From Methylobacterium radiodurans (GTDB lineage Bacteria; Pseudomonadota; Alphaproteobacteria; Rhizobiales; Beijerinckiaceae), in contig NZ_CP029551.1 in NCBI RefSeq assembly GCF_003173735.1, forward strand, positions 2,442,001 through 2,506,000: DNA of 64,000 nt. Reading direction: 5' to 3'. Position numbers and translations under genes: made by a program. Below the pieces are notes generated by a model. That model worked only from the letters and a program-made list of their open reading frames with translations, was not told the origin of the DNA and did not search any database. Below are positions 54,776 through 63,878 of this stretch, piece after piece. Within the stretch, counting starts at the first letter, position 1. Every line of letters begins with the position of its first letter.

Positions 54776-55711
54776 ATGCGCGTGCTGGTGGTCGGGGCCG
54801 GGGCGACCGGCGGCTATTACGGGGCGCGCCTCGCCGAGATCGGCCGCGACGTGACCTTTCTGGTCCGCCCGGCCCGGGCCGAGGCGCTCGCCGCCCGCGG
54901 CCTGAACCTGAAGAGCCCGTTCGGCGACCTGCACCTGCCCGAGCCCCGGACCGTGACCGCCGACCGGCTGGCCGAGCACGCCTTCGATCTCGTCATCCTC
55001 TCCTGCAAGGCCTACGATCTCGACGCGGCGCTGAGGGACGTGGCGCCCGCCGTGACCGAGGGCACGGTCGTCCTGCCGATCCTCAACGGCTTCGCCCATC
55101 TCGACGCGCTCGACGCCGCCTTCGGGCCGGCGCGCGTGCTCGGCGGCTCCTGCGCCATCATCTCGACGGTCGGGGCCGAGGGCGAGATCCGCCACATGAG
55201 CGAGCTCTGCACGATCACCTACGGCGAGCGCGACGGCGGCCGATCGGACCGGGTGCAGGCGATCGACGCGCTGATGCAGGGGGCCAAGTTCCAGGCCCGG
55301 CTGAGCGACAAGATCCTGCTGGAGATGTGGGAGAAGTGGGTGTTCCTGGCGACGCTCGCGGGCGCCACCACCCTGATGCGGGCCTCCATCGGCGACATCG
55401 TCGCCGCGCCGGGCGGACGCGAATTCATCGAAGGTCTCCACGCGGAGTGCCTAGCCATCGCGGCCGCAGCCGGGCATGCGCCGCGCGAGAAGGTCACCGC
55501 CCAGGCCCGCGCCACCCTGACGGCCGAGGGCTCGCCGATGACGGCCTCGATGCTGCGCGACATCCTAGGCTGCGGCCGCATCGAGGCCGACCACATCGTC
55601 GGCGACCTGATCGCGCGGGCGCGCGCGGCGGGTGTCGCGCACCCGCTCCTCGGGATCGTCTATACGGGCCTCAAGGCATACGAGGCGCACCGAGCTCGCG
55701 AGGCCCGGTAG
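54776..55711 (+). CDS. 2-dehydropantoate 2-reductase family (ketopantoate reductase)
   Basis: A 311-residue NADPH-dependent reductase. The Rossmann motif is VGAGATGGYYGARLA near residue 6; SCKAYDLDAAL and the C-terminal helix segment with KWVFLATLAGATTLMRA match the ApbA/PanE family. PanE makes pantoate for coenzyme A; family members can also reduce other 2-oxoacids. GCGGGAGAGA precedes ATG 54776; upstream in-frame ATGs have none. No pantothenate gene is adjacent, so the biological role is not certain. Confidence 0.88.
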   Translation: MRVLVVGAGATGGYYGARLAEIGRDVTFLVRPARAEALAARGLNLKSPFGDLHLPEPRTVTADRLAEHAFDLVILSCKAYDLDAALRDVAPAVTEGTVVLPILNGFAHLDALDAAFGPARVLGGSCAIISTVGAEGEIRHMSELCTITYGERDGGRSDRVQAIDALMQGAKFQARLSDKILLEMWEKWVFLATLAGATTLMRASIGDIVAAPGGREFIEGLHAECLAIAAAAGHAPREKVTAQARATLTAEGSPMTASMLRDILGCGRIEADHIVGDLIARARAAGVAHPLLGIVYTGLKAYEAHRAREAR

Positions 55712-55730
55712 TGGGAACGGCGAGGCGCGC

Positions 55731-55901
55731 TCAGTAGCGCGGGCCGCGGGGCGGCGGGCCACCGTATTCGAGCTGCGTCTTGGCATCGACGCGCGGCGGC
55801 GGCGGGCTGAGTTCCGGACCCGGTGCGGCCGGGGCCTGCGAGCAGGCGGCGAGCGCCGCGGCGACGAGCGCCGCCAGGGCGAGACGGGGGAGGGGGGACA
55901 T
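55731..55901 (-). CDS. Small lipoprotein, 56 residues
   Basis: A short protein with a lipoprotein signal (RLALAALVAAALAAC, lipobox LAAC at about Cys20) and a Pro-rich mature tail (PGPELSPPPPRVD). GGAGAG precedes the ATG at 55901. It is convergent with the PanE-like gene. The function is unknown. Confidence 0.7.
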   Translation of the reverse strand: MSPLPRLALAALVAAALAACSQAPAAPGPELSPPPPRVDAKTQLEYGGPPPRGPRY

Positions 55902-56012
55902 CGGGCTCTCCGGCCTTCGTTGAAGCAAGGGCCGTTCTCGGCTCGGATCGGGCCGTAAGCTCGGCCGTATCGTGGCGGCCCGGCGCAGGAAGCGTGGCCG
56001 TTTCACGGCAGC

Positions 56013-57338
56013 GTGAACAGAAGATTACAGGAGACCGACCTGACACCCTCCGCCCGCTGCTCCGCTGCCATCGAGGTGCTCGCCGACATCGCAACGCGCC
56101 GTCGTCCAGCCGCCGACGCGCTCAAGGATTGGGGCCTTGCCCACCGCTTTGCCGGCTCGGGCGACCGCGCCGCGATCGCGAGCCTCGTCTACGACGCGCT
56201 GCGGCGCCGCGCCTCGGCCGCCTGGATCATGCAGGACGAGGCGCCGCGCGCCGTGCTGCTCGGCTCGCTGCGCCTGCAGCAGGGACTGGCCGCGCCCTCA
56301 ATCGCGCAGCTCTTCACCGGCGAGCGCTTCGCGCCCGACCCCTTGAGCGCCGAGGAGCGTGCGCGGCTCGACCAGGGCAGCCTCGCGGAGGCGCCGCCGC
56401 ACGTCGCGGGTGACGTGCCCGACTGGGTACTGCCCGATCTGGTGAGCCTGCTCGGGGACGATCTCCTGCCCGAGCTGAAGGCGCTTGCGCGCCGCGCCCC
56501 CCTCGACATCCGCCTGAACCTGCTCCGGCAGGATCGCGCGGCCGCACTGCCGGCGCTCGCACATCTGAACGCAGAGCCGACGCCCTTCGCGCCCCAGGGC
56601 CTGCGCATCCCGATCGGCGCGGACGGCCGTGGGCCCGCGCTCCACGTCGAGCCGGAATTCCTGGAGGGCTGGTACGAGATCCAGGACGAGGGCTCTCAGC
56701 TCGCCGCCTTGCTGAGCGAGGCGCAGGCCGGTGAAACGGCGGTCGACCTCTGCGCGGGCGGGGGCGGCAAGACGTTGGCGCTCGCGAGCCAGACCCGCAA
56801 CGGCGCCCGGCTGATCGCCAGCGACGACGACCCGCGCCGCCTCGCGCCGATCCACGAGCGCCTGCGCCGCTCCGGCGCCGAGGCCGAGGTGCGGACACCC
56901 CGGGGCGGCCGGGCGCGGACGGACGTGCTGGCGGATCTCGACGGCACGGTGGACCGCGTCGTGGTCGATGCGCCCTGCACGGGTGCGGGCACGTGGCGGC
57001 GCAACCCCGACGCCAAGTGGCGCCTGCGGCCCGGCAGCCTCGCGACCCGCATCGCCGAGCAGGCGGCGGTGCTCGACCGTGCGGCGCGTCTGGTGCGGCC
57101 GGGCGGGCGCGTCACCTACATCACCTGTTCGTTGCTGCCGCAGGAGAATGACGGCGCGCTCGACGCCTTCCTGGGCCGCACGAGCGGGTTCGCGGTGCTG
57201 CCGGCGCGGGACGTGGTGGCGCGGGTGCTGCCCGAACTGGCCCAGGCCGTGCGTTTCACCCGCCACGGCTTGCAGATGAGCCCGGCGCGTACCGGCACGG
57301 ACGGCTTCTACGTGGCGAGCCTGGAGCGGCGGGGCTGA
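56013..57338 (+). CDS. rsmB: RsmB-family RNA (cytosine-5-)-methyltransferase
   Basis: A 441-residue protein with an N-terminal NusB-like RNA-binding domain (about 15-140) and a Rossmann methyltransferase domain. The SAM pocket is in VDLCAGGGGKTLALAS. The two catalytic cysteines are Cys322 (DAPCTGAG) and Cys372 (YITCSLLPQEN). RsmB methylates C967 of 16S rRNA; the RsmF group is similar, so the exact base is inferred. The GTG start is the first plausible one. Confidence 0.88.
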   Translation: MNRRLQETDLTPSARCSAAIEVLADIATRRRPAADALKDWGLAHRFAGSGDRAAIASLVYDALRRRASAAWIMQDEAPRAVLLGSLRLQQGLAAPSIAQLFTGERFAPDPLSAEERARLDQGSLAEAPPHVAGDVPDWVLPDLVSLLGDDLLPELKALARRAPLDIRLNLLRQDRAAALPALAHLNAEPTPFAPQGLRIPIGADGRGPALHVEPEFLEGWYEIQDEGSQLAALLSEAQAGETAVDLCAGGGGKTLALASQTRNGARLIASDDDPRRLAPIHERLRRSGAEAEVRTPRGGRARTDVLADLDGTVDRVVVDAPCTGAGTWRRNPDAKWRLRPGSLATRIAEQAAVLDRAARLVRPGGRVTYITCSLLPQENDGALDAFLGRTSGFAVLPARDVVARVLPELAQAVRFTRHGLQMSPARTGTDGFYVASLERRG

Positions 57339-57339
57339 G

Positions 57340-57355
57340 GCCCCGCCCGCGGGGC
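57340..57355. terminator. Short hairpin between convergent rsmB and guaA
   Basis: GCCCCGC (57340-57346) and GCGGGGC (57349-57355) form a tight stem just after the rsmB stop and 12 bases from the guaA stop. It may terminate transcription from both sides, but no T or A tract flanks it. Confidence 0.35.
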
Positions 57356-57366
57356 GCGCGGCCCCG

Positions 57367-58935
57367 CTACTCCCACTCGATCGTACCGGGGGGCTTCGAG
57401 GTGATGTCGTAGGTCACCCGGTTGATGCCCTTGACCTCGTTGATGATCCGGGTCGCGACCCGGCCCAGGAAGGCCATGTCGAAGGGGTAAAAGTCTGCCG
57501 TCATGCCATCGACGGAGGTGACGGCGCGCAGGGCGCAGACGTGGTCGTAAGTGCGCCCGTCGCCCATCACGCCCACCGTCTTGACCGGCAGGATCACCGC
57601 GAAGGCCTGCCAGATCGTGTCGTAGAGGCCGGCCCTCCGGATCTCCTCGAGATAGATCGCGTCGGCCTTGCGCAGGGCGTCGAGCTTCTCCCCCGTGATC
57701 GTGCCGGGGCAGCGGATGGCGAGGCCGGGGCCCGGGAAGGGGTGGCGGCCGACGAAGCCCTCGGGCAGACCAAGCTCGCGCCCGAGGACCCGCACCTCGT
57801 CCTTGAACAGCTCGCGCAGCGGCTCCACGAGCTTCATGTTCATGCGCTCGGGGAGACCGCCAACGTTGTGGTGGCTCTTGATCGTCACGGACGGGCCGCC
57901 CGTGAACGAGACGCTCTCGATCACGTCCGGGTACAGCGTGCCCTGCGCCAGGAGGGCCGCTCCGCCGATCTTCTTCGATTCGGCCTCGAACACGTCGATG
58001 AAGAGCCGCCCGATCGTCTTGCGCTTCACCTCAGGGTCGCTGACGCCCTCGAGCGCGGAGAGGAACATCTCCTGCGCTTCGACGTGGACCAGCGGGATGT
58101 TGTAGTGGTCGCGAAACAGCCGCACGACCTCCTCGGCCTCGCCCTGGCGCAGCAGGCCGTGATCGACGAAGACGCAGGTGAGCTGGCTGCCGATCGCCTC
58201 GTGGATCAGCACCGCGGCGACCGCCGAATCGACGCCGCCGGAGAGCCCGCAGATCACGCGCTCGCCACCGACCTGCTCGCGGATCTTCGCGATCGCCTCC
58301 TCGCGGTAGGCACCCATGGTCCAGTCGCCGGAGCAGCCGGCGATGTCGCGCACGAAGTTACGGATGAGCAGCGCGCCGTGGGGCGTGTGCGCCACCTCGG
58401 GGTGGAACTGCACCGCGTAGAACTTGCGCGCCTCGTCGGCCACCGCCGCGAAGGGCGCGTTCTTCGAGATCGCCACCGTGGTGAAGCCGTCCGGAAGCTT
58501 GGTGACGCGGTCGCCGTGGCTCATCCAGACCGGATAGTGCTCGCCGACGTGCCAGACACCCTTGAACAACGCGCAGTCGCTGAGGATCTCGATTTCGGCC
58601 CGGCCGAACTCGGCGTGGTGCCCGCCCTCGACCTCGCCGCCGAGCTGGGCCGCCATGGTCTGCTGGCCGTAGCAGATGCCGAAGACCGGGACCCCCGAAT
58701 CGAACACCACCTGCGGGGTGCGGGGCGAGGCCTCGGTCGTCACCGATTCCGGGCCCCCGGAGAGGATCACGCCCTTGGGCCGCGTCTCCGCGAAGGCTTC
58801 GGCCGCCTTCGTGAAGGGCACGATCTCGCAGTAGACGCCCTCCTCGCGCACGCGGCGCGCGATGAGCTGCGTCACCTGGCTGCCGAAATCGACGATGAGG
58901 ATCTTGTCGTGGTCGGTCGTCATGGAAGTCGCCAT
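57367..58935 (-). CDS. guaA: GMP synthase (glutamine-hydrolysing)
   Basis: A 522-residue enzyme that aminates XMP to GMP. The N-terminal class I glutamine amidotransferase has Cys88 in FGICYGQQ and the His-x-Glu partner in [10 protein letters not shown]. The ATP-pyrophosphatase domain contains the PP-loop [11 protein letters not shown]. The C-terminal dimerisation domain ends [17 protein letters not shown]. Of two nearby ATGs (58935 and 58923), the upstream one is used; both keep all domains. Confidence 0.97.
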   Translation of the reverse strand: MATSMTTDHDKILIVDFGSQVTQLIARRVREEGVYCEIVPFTKAAEAFAETRPKGVILSGGPESVTTEASPRTPQVVFDSGVPVFGICYGQQTMAAQLGGEVEGGHHAEFGRAEIEILSDCALFKGVWHVGEHYPVWMSHGDRVTKLPDGFTTVAISKNAPFAAVADEARKFYAVQFHPEVAHTPHGALLIRNFVRDIAGCSGDWTMGAYREEAIAKIREQVGGERVICGLSGGVDSAVAAVLIHEAIGSQLTCVFVDHGLLRQGEAEEVVRLFRDHYNIPLVHVEAQEMFLSALEGVSDPEVKRKTIGRLFIDVFEAESKKIGGAALLAQGTLYPDVIESVSFTGGPSVTIKSHHNVGGLPERMNMKLVEPLRELFKDEVRVLGRELGLPEGFVGRHPFPGPGLAIRCPGTITGEKLDALRKADAIYLEEIRRAGLYDTIWQAFAVILPVKTVGVMGDGRTYDHVCALRAVTSVDGMTADFYPFDMAFLGRVATRIINEVKGINRVTYDITSKPPGTIEWE

Positions 58936-59105
58936 GAACCCGCGCTTAGACGAGCGCCGGGACGCGCGCAACGCGCGTGCCCGCAGGCCTCCACCGCTTC
59001 AACCCACAATCGGACGCGCCTTGCAAGCGCAGCCGGCGGTTAAGGGCTCGTTCACGACTCGCGCGGCACACGGCCTGCCCCGCAACCGAAGCAGGAGCTC
59101 GAACC

Positions 59106-59336
59106 TTGAAAGCGATCTTCGTCGGACTTGCCGCCCTGACCCTGGCCGGTCTCTCCGCGCCAGCTTCCGCCCTCCCGCTCGGCCCCGGACCGCTCGTCGC
59201 CCCCGGCAGCGGCGTGGAGCAGGCCCGCGTGGTGCGCCGCACCGTCATCCGCGGGCCCCGCTGCCGCACCGTGGTCACCAAGCGCCGCGGCCCCTTCGGC
59301 CGCGTAACGGTCGTGCGCAGCCGCCGCTGCCTCTGA
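59106..59336 (+). CDS. Small exported basic protein
   Basis: A 76-residue protein with a signal peptide (AIFVGLAALTLAGLSAPASA) and a basic mature part with two cysteines (GPRCRTVV and SRRCL), consistent with a disulfide. A TTG start at 59106 is chosen because AGGAG lies at 59093-59097; no ATG starts the signal peptide. It is divergent from guaA. Function unknown. Confidence 0.65.
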   Translation: MKAIFVGLAALTLAGLSAPASALPLGPGPLVAPGSGVEQARVVRRTVIRGPRCRTVVTKRRGPFGRVTVVRSRRCL

Positions 59337-59351
59337 GGCATGACCGACGTC

Positions 59352-59375
59352 GCGCCGTCCTCTCCAGGGCGGCGC
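59352..59375 (+). terminator. Possible hairpin terminator after the small exported protein
   Basis: GCGCCGTCC (59352-59360) pairs with GGGCGGCGC (59367-59375), with one G-U pair and a 6-base loop, 16 bases after the stop. Only a short T pair follows, so termination strength is uncertain. Confidence 0.35.
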
Positions 59376-59397
59376 GGCTTGACTTCATTCATGGCCC

Positions 59398-59418
59398 CGC
59401 TCGATGATGGGTCGAGCG
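59398..59418. promoter_or_regulatory. Inverted repeat in the gap before the 76-residue gene
   Basis: CGCTCGA (59398-59404) and TCGAGCG (59412-59418) are perfect 7-base arms around 7 bases. It is more than 100 bases before the next start and may be an operator for downstream genes. No regulator is assigned. Confidence 0.25.
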
Positions 59419-59530
59419 ACGTGATTGGCAGCTTACAGGCACTTGCCTGCCCGTTATTGTCCCGATCCTTTGGCAGGCGCGGCGCGCGTGTCGAACGTTG
59501 AGCCCGTTCGGCGAAGGGGACACACCGATC

Positions 59531-59761
59531 ATGCCCAAACCCAGGGACGGGCGTCGACCGACGGATTTCCGTGCCGGCGGAGCTAGCGCGCAGGTCGGTG
59601 CGCCGCTCGCGCTCGCGGCCGACCGCTGCATCGCTGCCTACGAGGCGGTACGAGATCTGGACGATCCGGATCTCCACCGCCTCTCGGAGATGCTGCTCCT
59701 CGCCGTCGGCAAGCGCCTCGCCCGCGAGGACCGGCAGGCGCTGCGACAACGGATGAACTGA
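59531..59761 (+). CDS. Hypothetical protein, 76 residues
   Basis: A small soluble protein with a disordered, basic N-terminus (PKPRDGRRPTDFRAGG) and a helical C-terminal half (ADRCIAAYEAVRDLDDPDLH). No signal peptide is seen. GGGGA lies ten bases before the ATG; a TTG at 59498 is possible. Family unknown; the reading is supported mainly by codon use and length. Confidence 0.5.
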   Translation: MPKPRDGRRPTDFRAGGASAQVGAPLALAADRCIAAYEAVRDLDDPDLHRLSEMLLLAVGKRLAREDRQALRQRMN

Positions 59762-59855
59762 CCCTGTCCGCCGCGACGCTTGATCCCGGGCGCGCAGGGC
59801 CGATCTAGGCCGCGGGGCACCGCGGCGGCGCCCGCCGGCAGGACGGGAGCGTGCT

Positions 59856-60077
59856 TTGAGGGTCGTGGTCGATCTCAACCGGTGTCAGGCCTACGCGCAA
59901 TGCGTCTACGCGGCGCCGCGCCACTTCGCCCTGCACGGCCGCGAGGCGCTGGTCTACGACACCGCCCCCGACGATGCCGACCGAGCCGAGATCGAGCGCG
60001 CCGCGCTGGCCTGCCCGGTCCGGGCGATCACTGCCTGCGCCGACGATTTGGCGGCCCTGGACGAGGCGGGTCGGTGA
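59856..60077 (+). CDS. Ferredoxin of a cytochrome P450 system, [3Fe-4S]-type cysteine pattern
   Basis: A 73-residue ferredoxin with the pattern of P450-associated one-cluster ferredoxins: C10-x5-C16 (RCQAYAQC) and C53-P in ACPVRAI, with an extra Cys61. Three cluster cysteines suggest a [3Fe-4S] centre. The TTG start follows GACGGGAG. Its stop overlaps the reductase GTG, and the P450 gene overlaps in turn. It should carry electrons from the reductase to the P450. Confidence 0.85.
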   Translation: MRVVVDLNRCQAYAQCVYAAPRHFALHGREALVYDTAPDDADRAEIERAALACPVRAITACADDLAALDEAGR

Positions 60078-61357
60078 GCGAGGCGCCCGGGCGGGTCGTG
60101 ATCGTGGGCGCTTCCCTGGCAGGCCTCAGTGCTGCCAAGGCCCTGCGGACCGAGGGGTTCTCCGGCTCGCTCGTCCTCGCGGGCGACGAGCCGCACCTGC
60201 CCTACGACCGGCCCCCACTCTCGAAGCAGGCGCTACGCGGGCTTACCTCCGCCGACACCACTCTGCCGCAGCCGGCGGATCTGGATCTCGAGTTTCGGCT
60301 TGGCGTGCCCGCCACCGGGCTCGACCGGGCGGAGCGCACCGTGATCCTCGCCGATGGCTCTCGCCTCGCCTTCGACCGCTGCCTCGTTGCGACCGGAGCC
60401 CGGGCTCGGCCCTGGCCGAACTCGGCCGAGGCCGCCCTCGACGGCGTCTTCACCCTGCGTACCCGTGACGATGCCGAGCGGATCGCCGCGCGGCTGAGGG
60501 ACCGTCCGGGTCGCGTCGTGCTGGTCGGCGGCGGCTTCATCAGCTTCGAGGTGGCCTCGGTCTGCCGGGAGATGGACATCCCCGTCACCGTGCTGGTGCG
60601 CGACTCGCTACCGCTCGCCGGGGCGGTCGGCGCCCCGCTCGGCAGCTTCGTGGCCGAGGTCGCCCGGGGTGCGGGCGTCGACCTGCGCCTCGATGCGGCC
60701 ATCGCCCGGATGCAGGGCGACGCGCGGGGGCGCCTCGCCGGCCTGGTGCTGGAGGATGGAGACCGAATCGAAACCGCCTGCCTGGTCGTGGCGATCGGCG
60801 CGGAGCGCAACACCGCGTGGCTCGATGGGGCCGGGCTCGCGACCGACCGCAACGGCCTGCGCTGCGATCGGTTCTGCCGGGCTCTGGGGGCCGACGGCAC
60901 CCCAGCCGACGGGATCTTCGCGGCCGGCGACGTGGCGCACTGGCCGAATCCGCACGACGGCGGTGCGCTGGTGGCCGTGGAGCACTGGGGCAACGCGGTG
61001 GCCCAGGCGCGGACGGCCGCCCGCAATATGCTGGCCGGGGACGCCGCCGCACTGGTGCCGCACGACCACCTCCCGGATTTCTGGTCGCAGCAATTCGGGT
61101 TGACGATCAAGCTCGTCGGCCTCGCCGCCGGGTCTGACGCCTTCGCGGTGGTACGGGGCTCGATGGAGGAGCGGCGCTTCCTGGCGGTGTTCGGCAAGGC
61201 GGGGCGCACGGTCGCCTCGGCCTCGGTCGATTCCGCCCGCTGGCTCCCGGCATACCGGGCGGCGATCCTGGAGGGCGCGCCGTTCCCGCCGCTGCCGGGC
61301 GGGGTGGACGCGCCGGCCCGTGTCGCGATGCAGTCCCTGGAGGAACCGACTCGGTGA
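60074..61357 (+). CDS. FAD-dependent ferredoxin reductase of the P450 system
   Basis: A 427-residue NAD(P)H-ferredoxin reductase of the CamA/RhdA type. FAD binding is at VVIVGASLAGLSAAKAL near the start and in the motif GIFAAGDVAHWPN. The second dinucleotide fold reads VVLVGGGFISFEVASV, where the third Gly of GxGxxG is replaced by Ser, so cofactor binding could differ. PPYDRPPLSKQ-like sequence (LPYDRPPLSKQALRG) is a family marker. It starts at a GTG in the ferredoxin stop and overlaps the P450 start. Confidence 0.9.
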   Translation: MSEAPGRVVIVGASLAGLSAAKALRTEGFSGSLVLAGDEPHLPYDRPPLSKQALRGLTSADTTLPQPADLDLEFRLGVPATGLDRAERTVILADGSRLAFDRCLVATGARARPWPNSAEAALDGVFTLRTRDDAERIAARLRDRPGRVVLVGGGFISFEVASVCREMDIPVTVLVRDSLPLAGAVGAPLGSFVAEVARGAGVDLRLDAAIARMQGDARGRLAGLVLEDGDRIETACLVVAIGAERNTAWLDGAGLATDRNGLRCDRFCRALGADGTPADGIFAAGDVAHWPNPHDGGALVAVEHWGNAVAQARTAARNMLAGDAAALVPHDHLPDFWSQQFGLTIKLVGLAAGSDAFAVVRGSMEERRFLAVFGKAGRTVASASVDSARWLPAYRAAILEGAPFPPLPGGVDAPARVAMQSLEEPTR

Positions 61358-62592
61358 GCACCCTGTTCGAGCGCTTCCTCGACCCGACCAACCGCGCCGA
61401 CCCCTACAGCCTCTTCGCGGAACTGCGGCGCCAGCCCGTCTGCCCGCAGGCGGACGGCACCTACGTCGTCGGCACCCACGCGGAGATCGACCGCCTGATG
61501 CACGACCCGCGCATCAGCTCTGACGACCTGCCCGACCCGCAGCATTTCCGCTGGACCGGCCGCCCGATCACCGACCTGATCATCCGGCCGGTGCGCGCCG
61601 AGATCCGCAAGCGGCACCGCCCCTTCATATTCCGCGACCCGCCCGACCACGACGCCCTGCGGAGCCGGGTGATGCGCGCCTTGAGTGTCGAGCGCGTGCG
61701 CGGCATGCGGGCGACGACCGAGCGGCTCACCGGCGAGCTCATCGACAAGCTCTCGGGCCAGACGCGGATCGACCTCGTCGCCGCGGTCTCCTACCCGCTG
61801 CCCGTCACGGTGATCTGCCACCTGCTCGGCGTGCCGCCGGAGGACGAGGCACGCTTCCACGGCTGGGCGACGCAGCTCGCCACGGCGCTGGAGCCGAACC
61901 AGCGCGGCGACGAGGAGACGCAGGCCAAGAACGAGGAGACGTTCGGGGAGATCGCCGACTACATCCAGGACCTCGTGAAGGCCAAGCGCCGGGAGCCGCA
62001 GGACGACATCCTCTCCGACCTCGCGGCCGGCGACGAGTCCCAGCGGATGAACGACTACGACCTGATCGCCACGGCGGTGCTGCTGCTGGTGGCCGGTCAC
62101 GAGACCACCGTGAATCTGATCACCAACGGGGTGCTGACGCTGCTGCGCTTCCCCGAACAGCTGGAGCGGCTGCGCCGCGAGCCGGAAATCGCCCCGCGCC
62201 TCATCGAGGAGCTGCTGCGCTACGAGCCGCCGGTGCAGTACAGGACGCGCCTCGCGCTCGCCGACATCCCAATCGCCGGCACCACGATCCCGGAGGGCGC
62301 GCCGGTGGTCCTGCTGATCGCCTCCGGCAACCGCGACCCGGCGCGGTTCACCGATCCCGATCGCTTCGACCCGGACCGGCGCGATAACCGCCATCTCGGT
62401 TTCGGCGGCGGCCTTCACTACTGCGTCGGCGCGCCGCTCGCCCGGATCGAGGCGGAGATCGCCCTGGTGGCCCTGAGCCGCCGGCTACGGGAGCCGCGCC
62501 TGCTCGCCGACCCGCCGCCCTATCGCCAGGGTGCCTCTCTGCGTGGGCCGAGCGCGTTGCCACTGGCGATCGGCGGGGTGGAGCAAAGTTAA
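61354..62592 (+). CDS. Cytochrome P450
   Basis: A 412-residue soluble bacterial P450 monooxygenase. The oxygen-activation helix reads LVAGHETTVN (Thr251/252), the ExxR motif lies in IEELLRYEPPVQYR, and the haem-binding loop is FGGGLHYCVGAPLAR with ligand Cys357. It starts at a GTG overlapping the reductase stop, so ferredoxin, reductase and P450 form one operon with a complete electron-transfer chain. No substrate-related gene is adjacent, so the oxidised compound is unknown. Confidence 0.95.
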   Translation: MSTLFERFLDPTNRADPYSLFAELRRQPVCPQADGTYVVGTHAEIDRLMHDPRISSDDLPDPQHFRWTGRPITDLIIRPVRAEIRKRHRPFIFRDPPDHDALRSRVMRALSVERVRGMRATTERLTGELIDKLSGQTRIDLVAAVSYPLPVTVICHLLGVPPEDEARFHGWATQLATALEPNQRGDEETQAKNEETFGEIADYIQDLVKAKRREPQDDILSDLAAGDESQRMNDYDLIATAVLLLVAGHETTVNLITNGVLTLLRFPEQLERLRREPEIAPRLIEELLRYEPPVQYRTRLALADIPIAGTTIPEGAPVVLLIASGNRDPARFTDPDRFDPDRRDNRHLGFGGGLHYCVGAPLARIEAEIALVALSRRLREPRLLADPPPYRQGASLRGPSALPLAIGGVEQS

Positions 62593-62827
62593 GGGTCAGC
62601 GGGAAAGCCTTCGCCCATCCTCGACTTCAGCCCGAGACGAACCTGATTCCTATCAGATCCGGACTCGGGGGCGTCTGCAACGGCCACCGGGCAGACGGCG
62701 CTGATCCCTGGCATCGCGATGTCGCGCGCTGAATGTCTTCGCATCCGCGTGGGGCGCGAACTATGAACGCGCGATCGACGCGGCTTGCCGAGCCTCGGTC
62801 GAGTTGGCAGAACTTCGCCAAACCCGT

Positions 62828-62839
62828 GAAAACGTTTTC
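62828..62839. promoter_or_regulatory. LacI-type operator upstream of the LacI-family gene
   Basis: GAAAACGTTTTC is a perfect 12-bp palindrome centred on CG, the usual shape of LacI/GalR-family operators. It ends 18 bases before the regulator start, so the site probably mediates autorepression. Confidence 0.7.
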
Positions 62840-62857
62840 TGAAGGTGCGCGCGAACG

Positions 62858-63841
62858 ATGACGGTCGGCATCCGCGACGTGGCCCGCGCGGCCGGTGTCT
62901 CGACTGCGACGGTCTCGCGGGCGCTGGGCCGCGGCCCGGTCTCGGACGCCCTGCGCGAGCAGGTTGAGGCGGCGGTGCGCGCGACTGGCTACCGGCCGAA
63001 CCTGTCGGCGCGGCGCCTGCGCTCCCAGGCGGCCCGGACCATCGGCCTGATCGTCGCCGACATCCGCAACCCGTTCTTCACGGCGGTCAGCCGCGCGGTC
63101 GAGGATGCTGCCTTCGCCCGGGACATGCGGGTGATCCTCTGCAACACCGACGAGGATCGGGCCCGCGAGTCGATGTATCTGAGGCTGATGGAGGAGGAGC
63201 GCGTCACAGGGGTGATCTTCGCGCCCACGGGCGACGGTGCCGAGCTGCTGCGAGAGCGGACCGCTGCCTTCCCGGTCGTGCTGATCGACCGAGTCGGGCC
63301 GCCCGGCATCCATGACTGCGTGGTGCTCGACAATCCGGCGGCGGGCGCCGGCCTCGTGGACCACTTGGTCGATCAAGGATTCTCGCGGATCGGCGGGCTG
63401 TTCGGCTCCACGAGTTCGGCCGCGCGCGAGCGCCGGGCGGGCTACGAGGCGGCGATGATCCGGCACGGCCTGGACCCCGCTGCCCGCACCGTCGCCCCCA
63501 ACGCCGCCGCCGCGGAAGCCGCAGCCGCGGGCTGGCTCGCCGGGCCCGACCGTCCCGAGGCCTTGGTGCTCTCGAACGGCCTGATCCTGATGGGCGCCCT
63601 GCGCGCCGCCCGGGGCTTGGGGCTGCACGTGCCTGGCGACCTCGCGCTGGCGGGCTTCGACAACGAGCTCTGGACCGACCTCGTCGAGCCCGGTCTTACC
63701 GTCGTCGAGCAGCCCGTTGACGAGATCGGAGCGCAGGCGATGCGCCTCCTCTTCGACCGGATTGCGCACCCCGATCAACCCGTGCGTAAGGTGGTGCTGT
63801 GCGGTCGAACGGTGCTGCGCGGCTCGACGCGGCGGCGATAG
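62858..63841 (+). CDS. LacI-family transcription regulator
   Basis: A 327-residue repressor. The N-terminal HTH (about 4-24) reads IRDVARAAGVSTATVSRALG, with the hinge helix ARRLRSQAAR near 48-57. The periplasmic-binding-protein-like domain has TIGLIVADIRNPFFT, VLIDRVGP and GFDNELWTDL. The effector is probably a sugar or related small molecule. A perfect LacI-type palindrome precedes it. It lies 265 bases after the P450 gene; whether it controls that operon or genes beyond the window is unknown. Confidence 0.93.
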   Translation: MTVGIRDVARAAGVSTATVSRALGRGPVSDALREQVEAAVRATGYRPNLSARRLRSQAARTIGLIVADIRNPFFTAVSRAVEDAAFARDMRVILCNTDEDRARESMYLRLMEEERVTGVIFAPTGDGAELLRERTAAFPVVLIDRVGPPGIHDCVVLDNPAAGAGLVDHLVDQGFSRIGGLFGSTSSAARERRAGYEAAMIRHGLDPAARTVAPNAAAAEAAAAGWLAGPDRPEALVLSNGLILMGALRAARGLGLHVPGDLALAGFDNELWTDLVEPGLTVVEQPVDEIGAQAMRLLFDRIAHPDQPVRKVVLCGRTVLRGSTRRR

Positions 63842-63878
63842 GCTGGCCTTTTCCGTTCGCGGCTCCCCATCTTGGAGG

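Noticed and set aside
57541..59043. 500-codon forward open frame opposite guaA
   Set aside because: It is a shadow of guaA on the complementary strand, with no recognisable domain.
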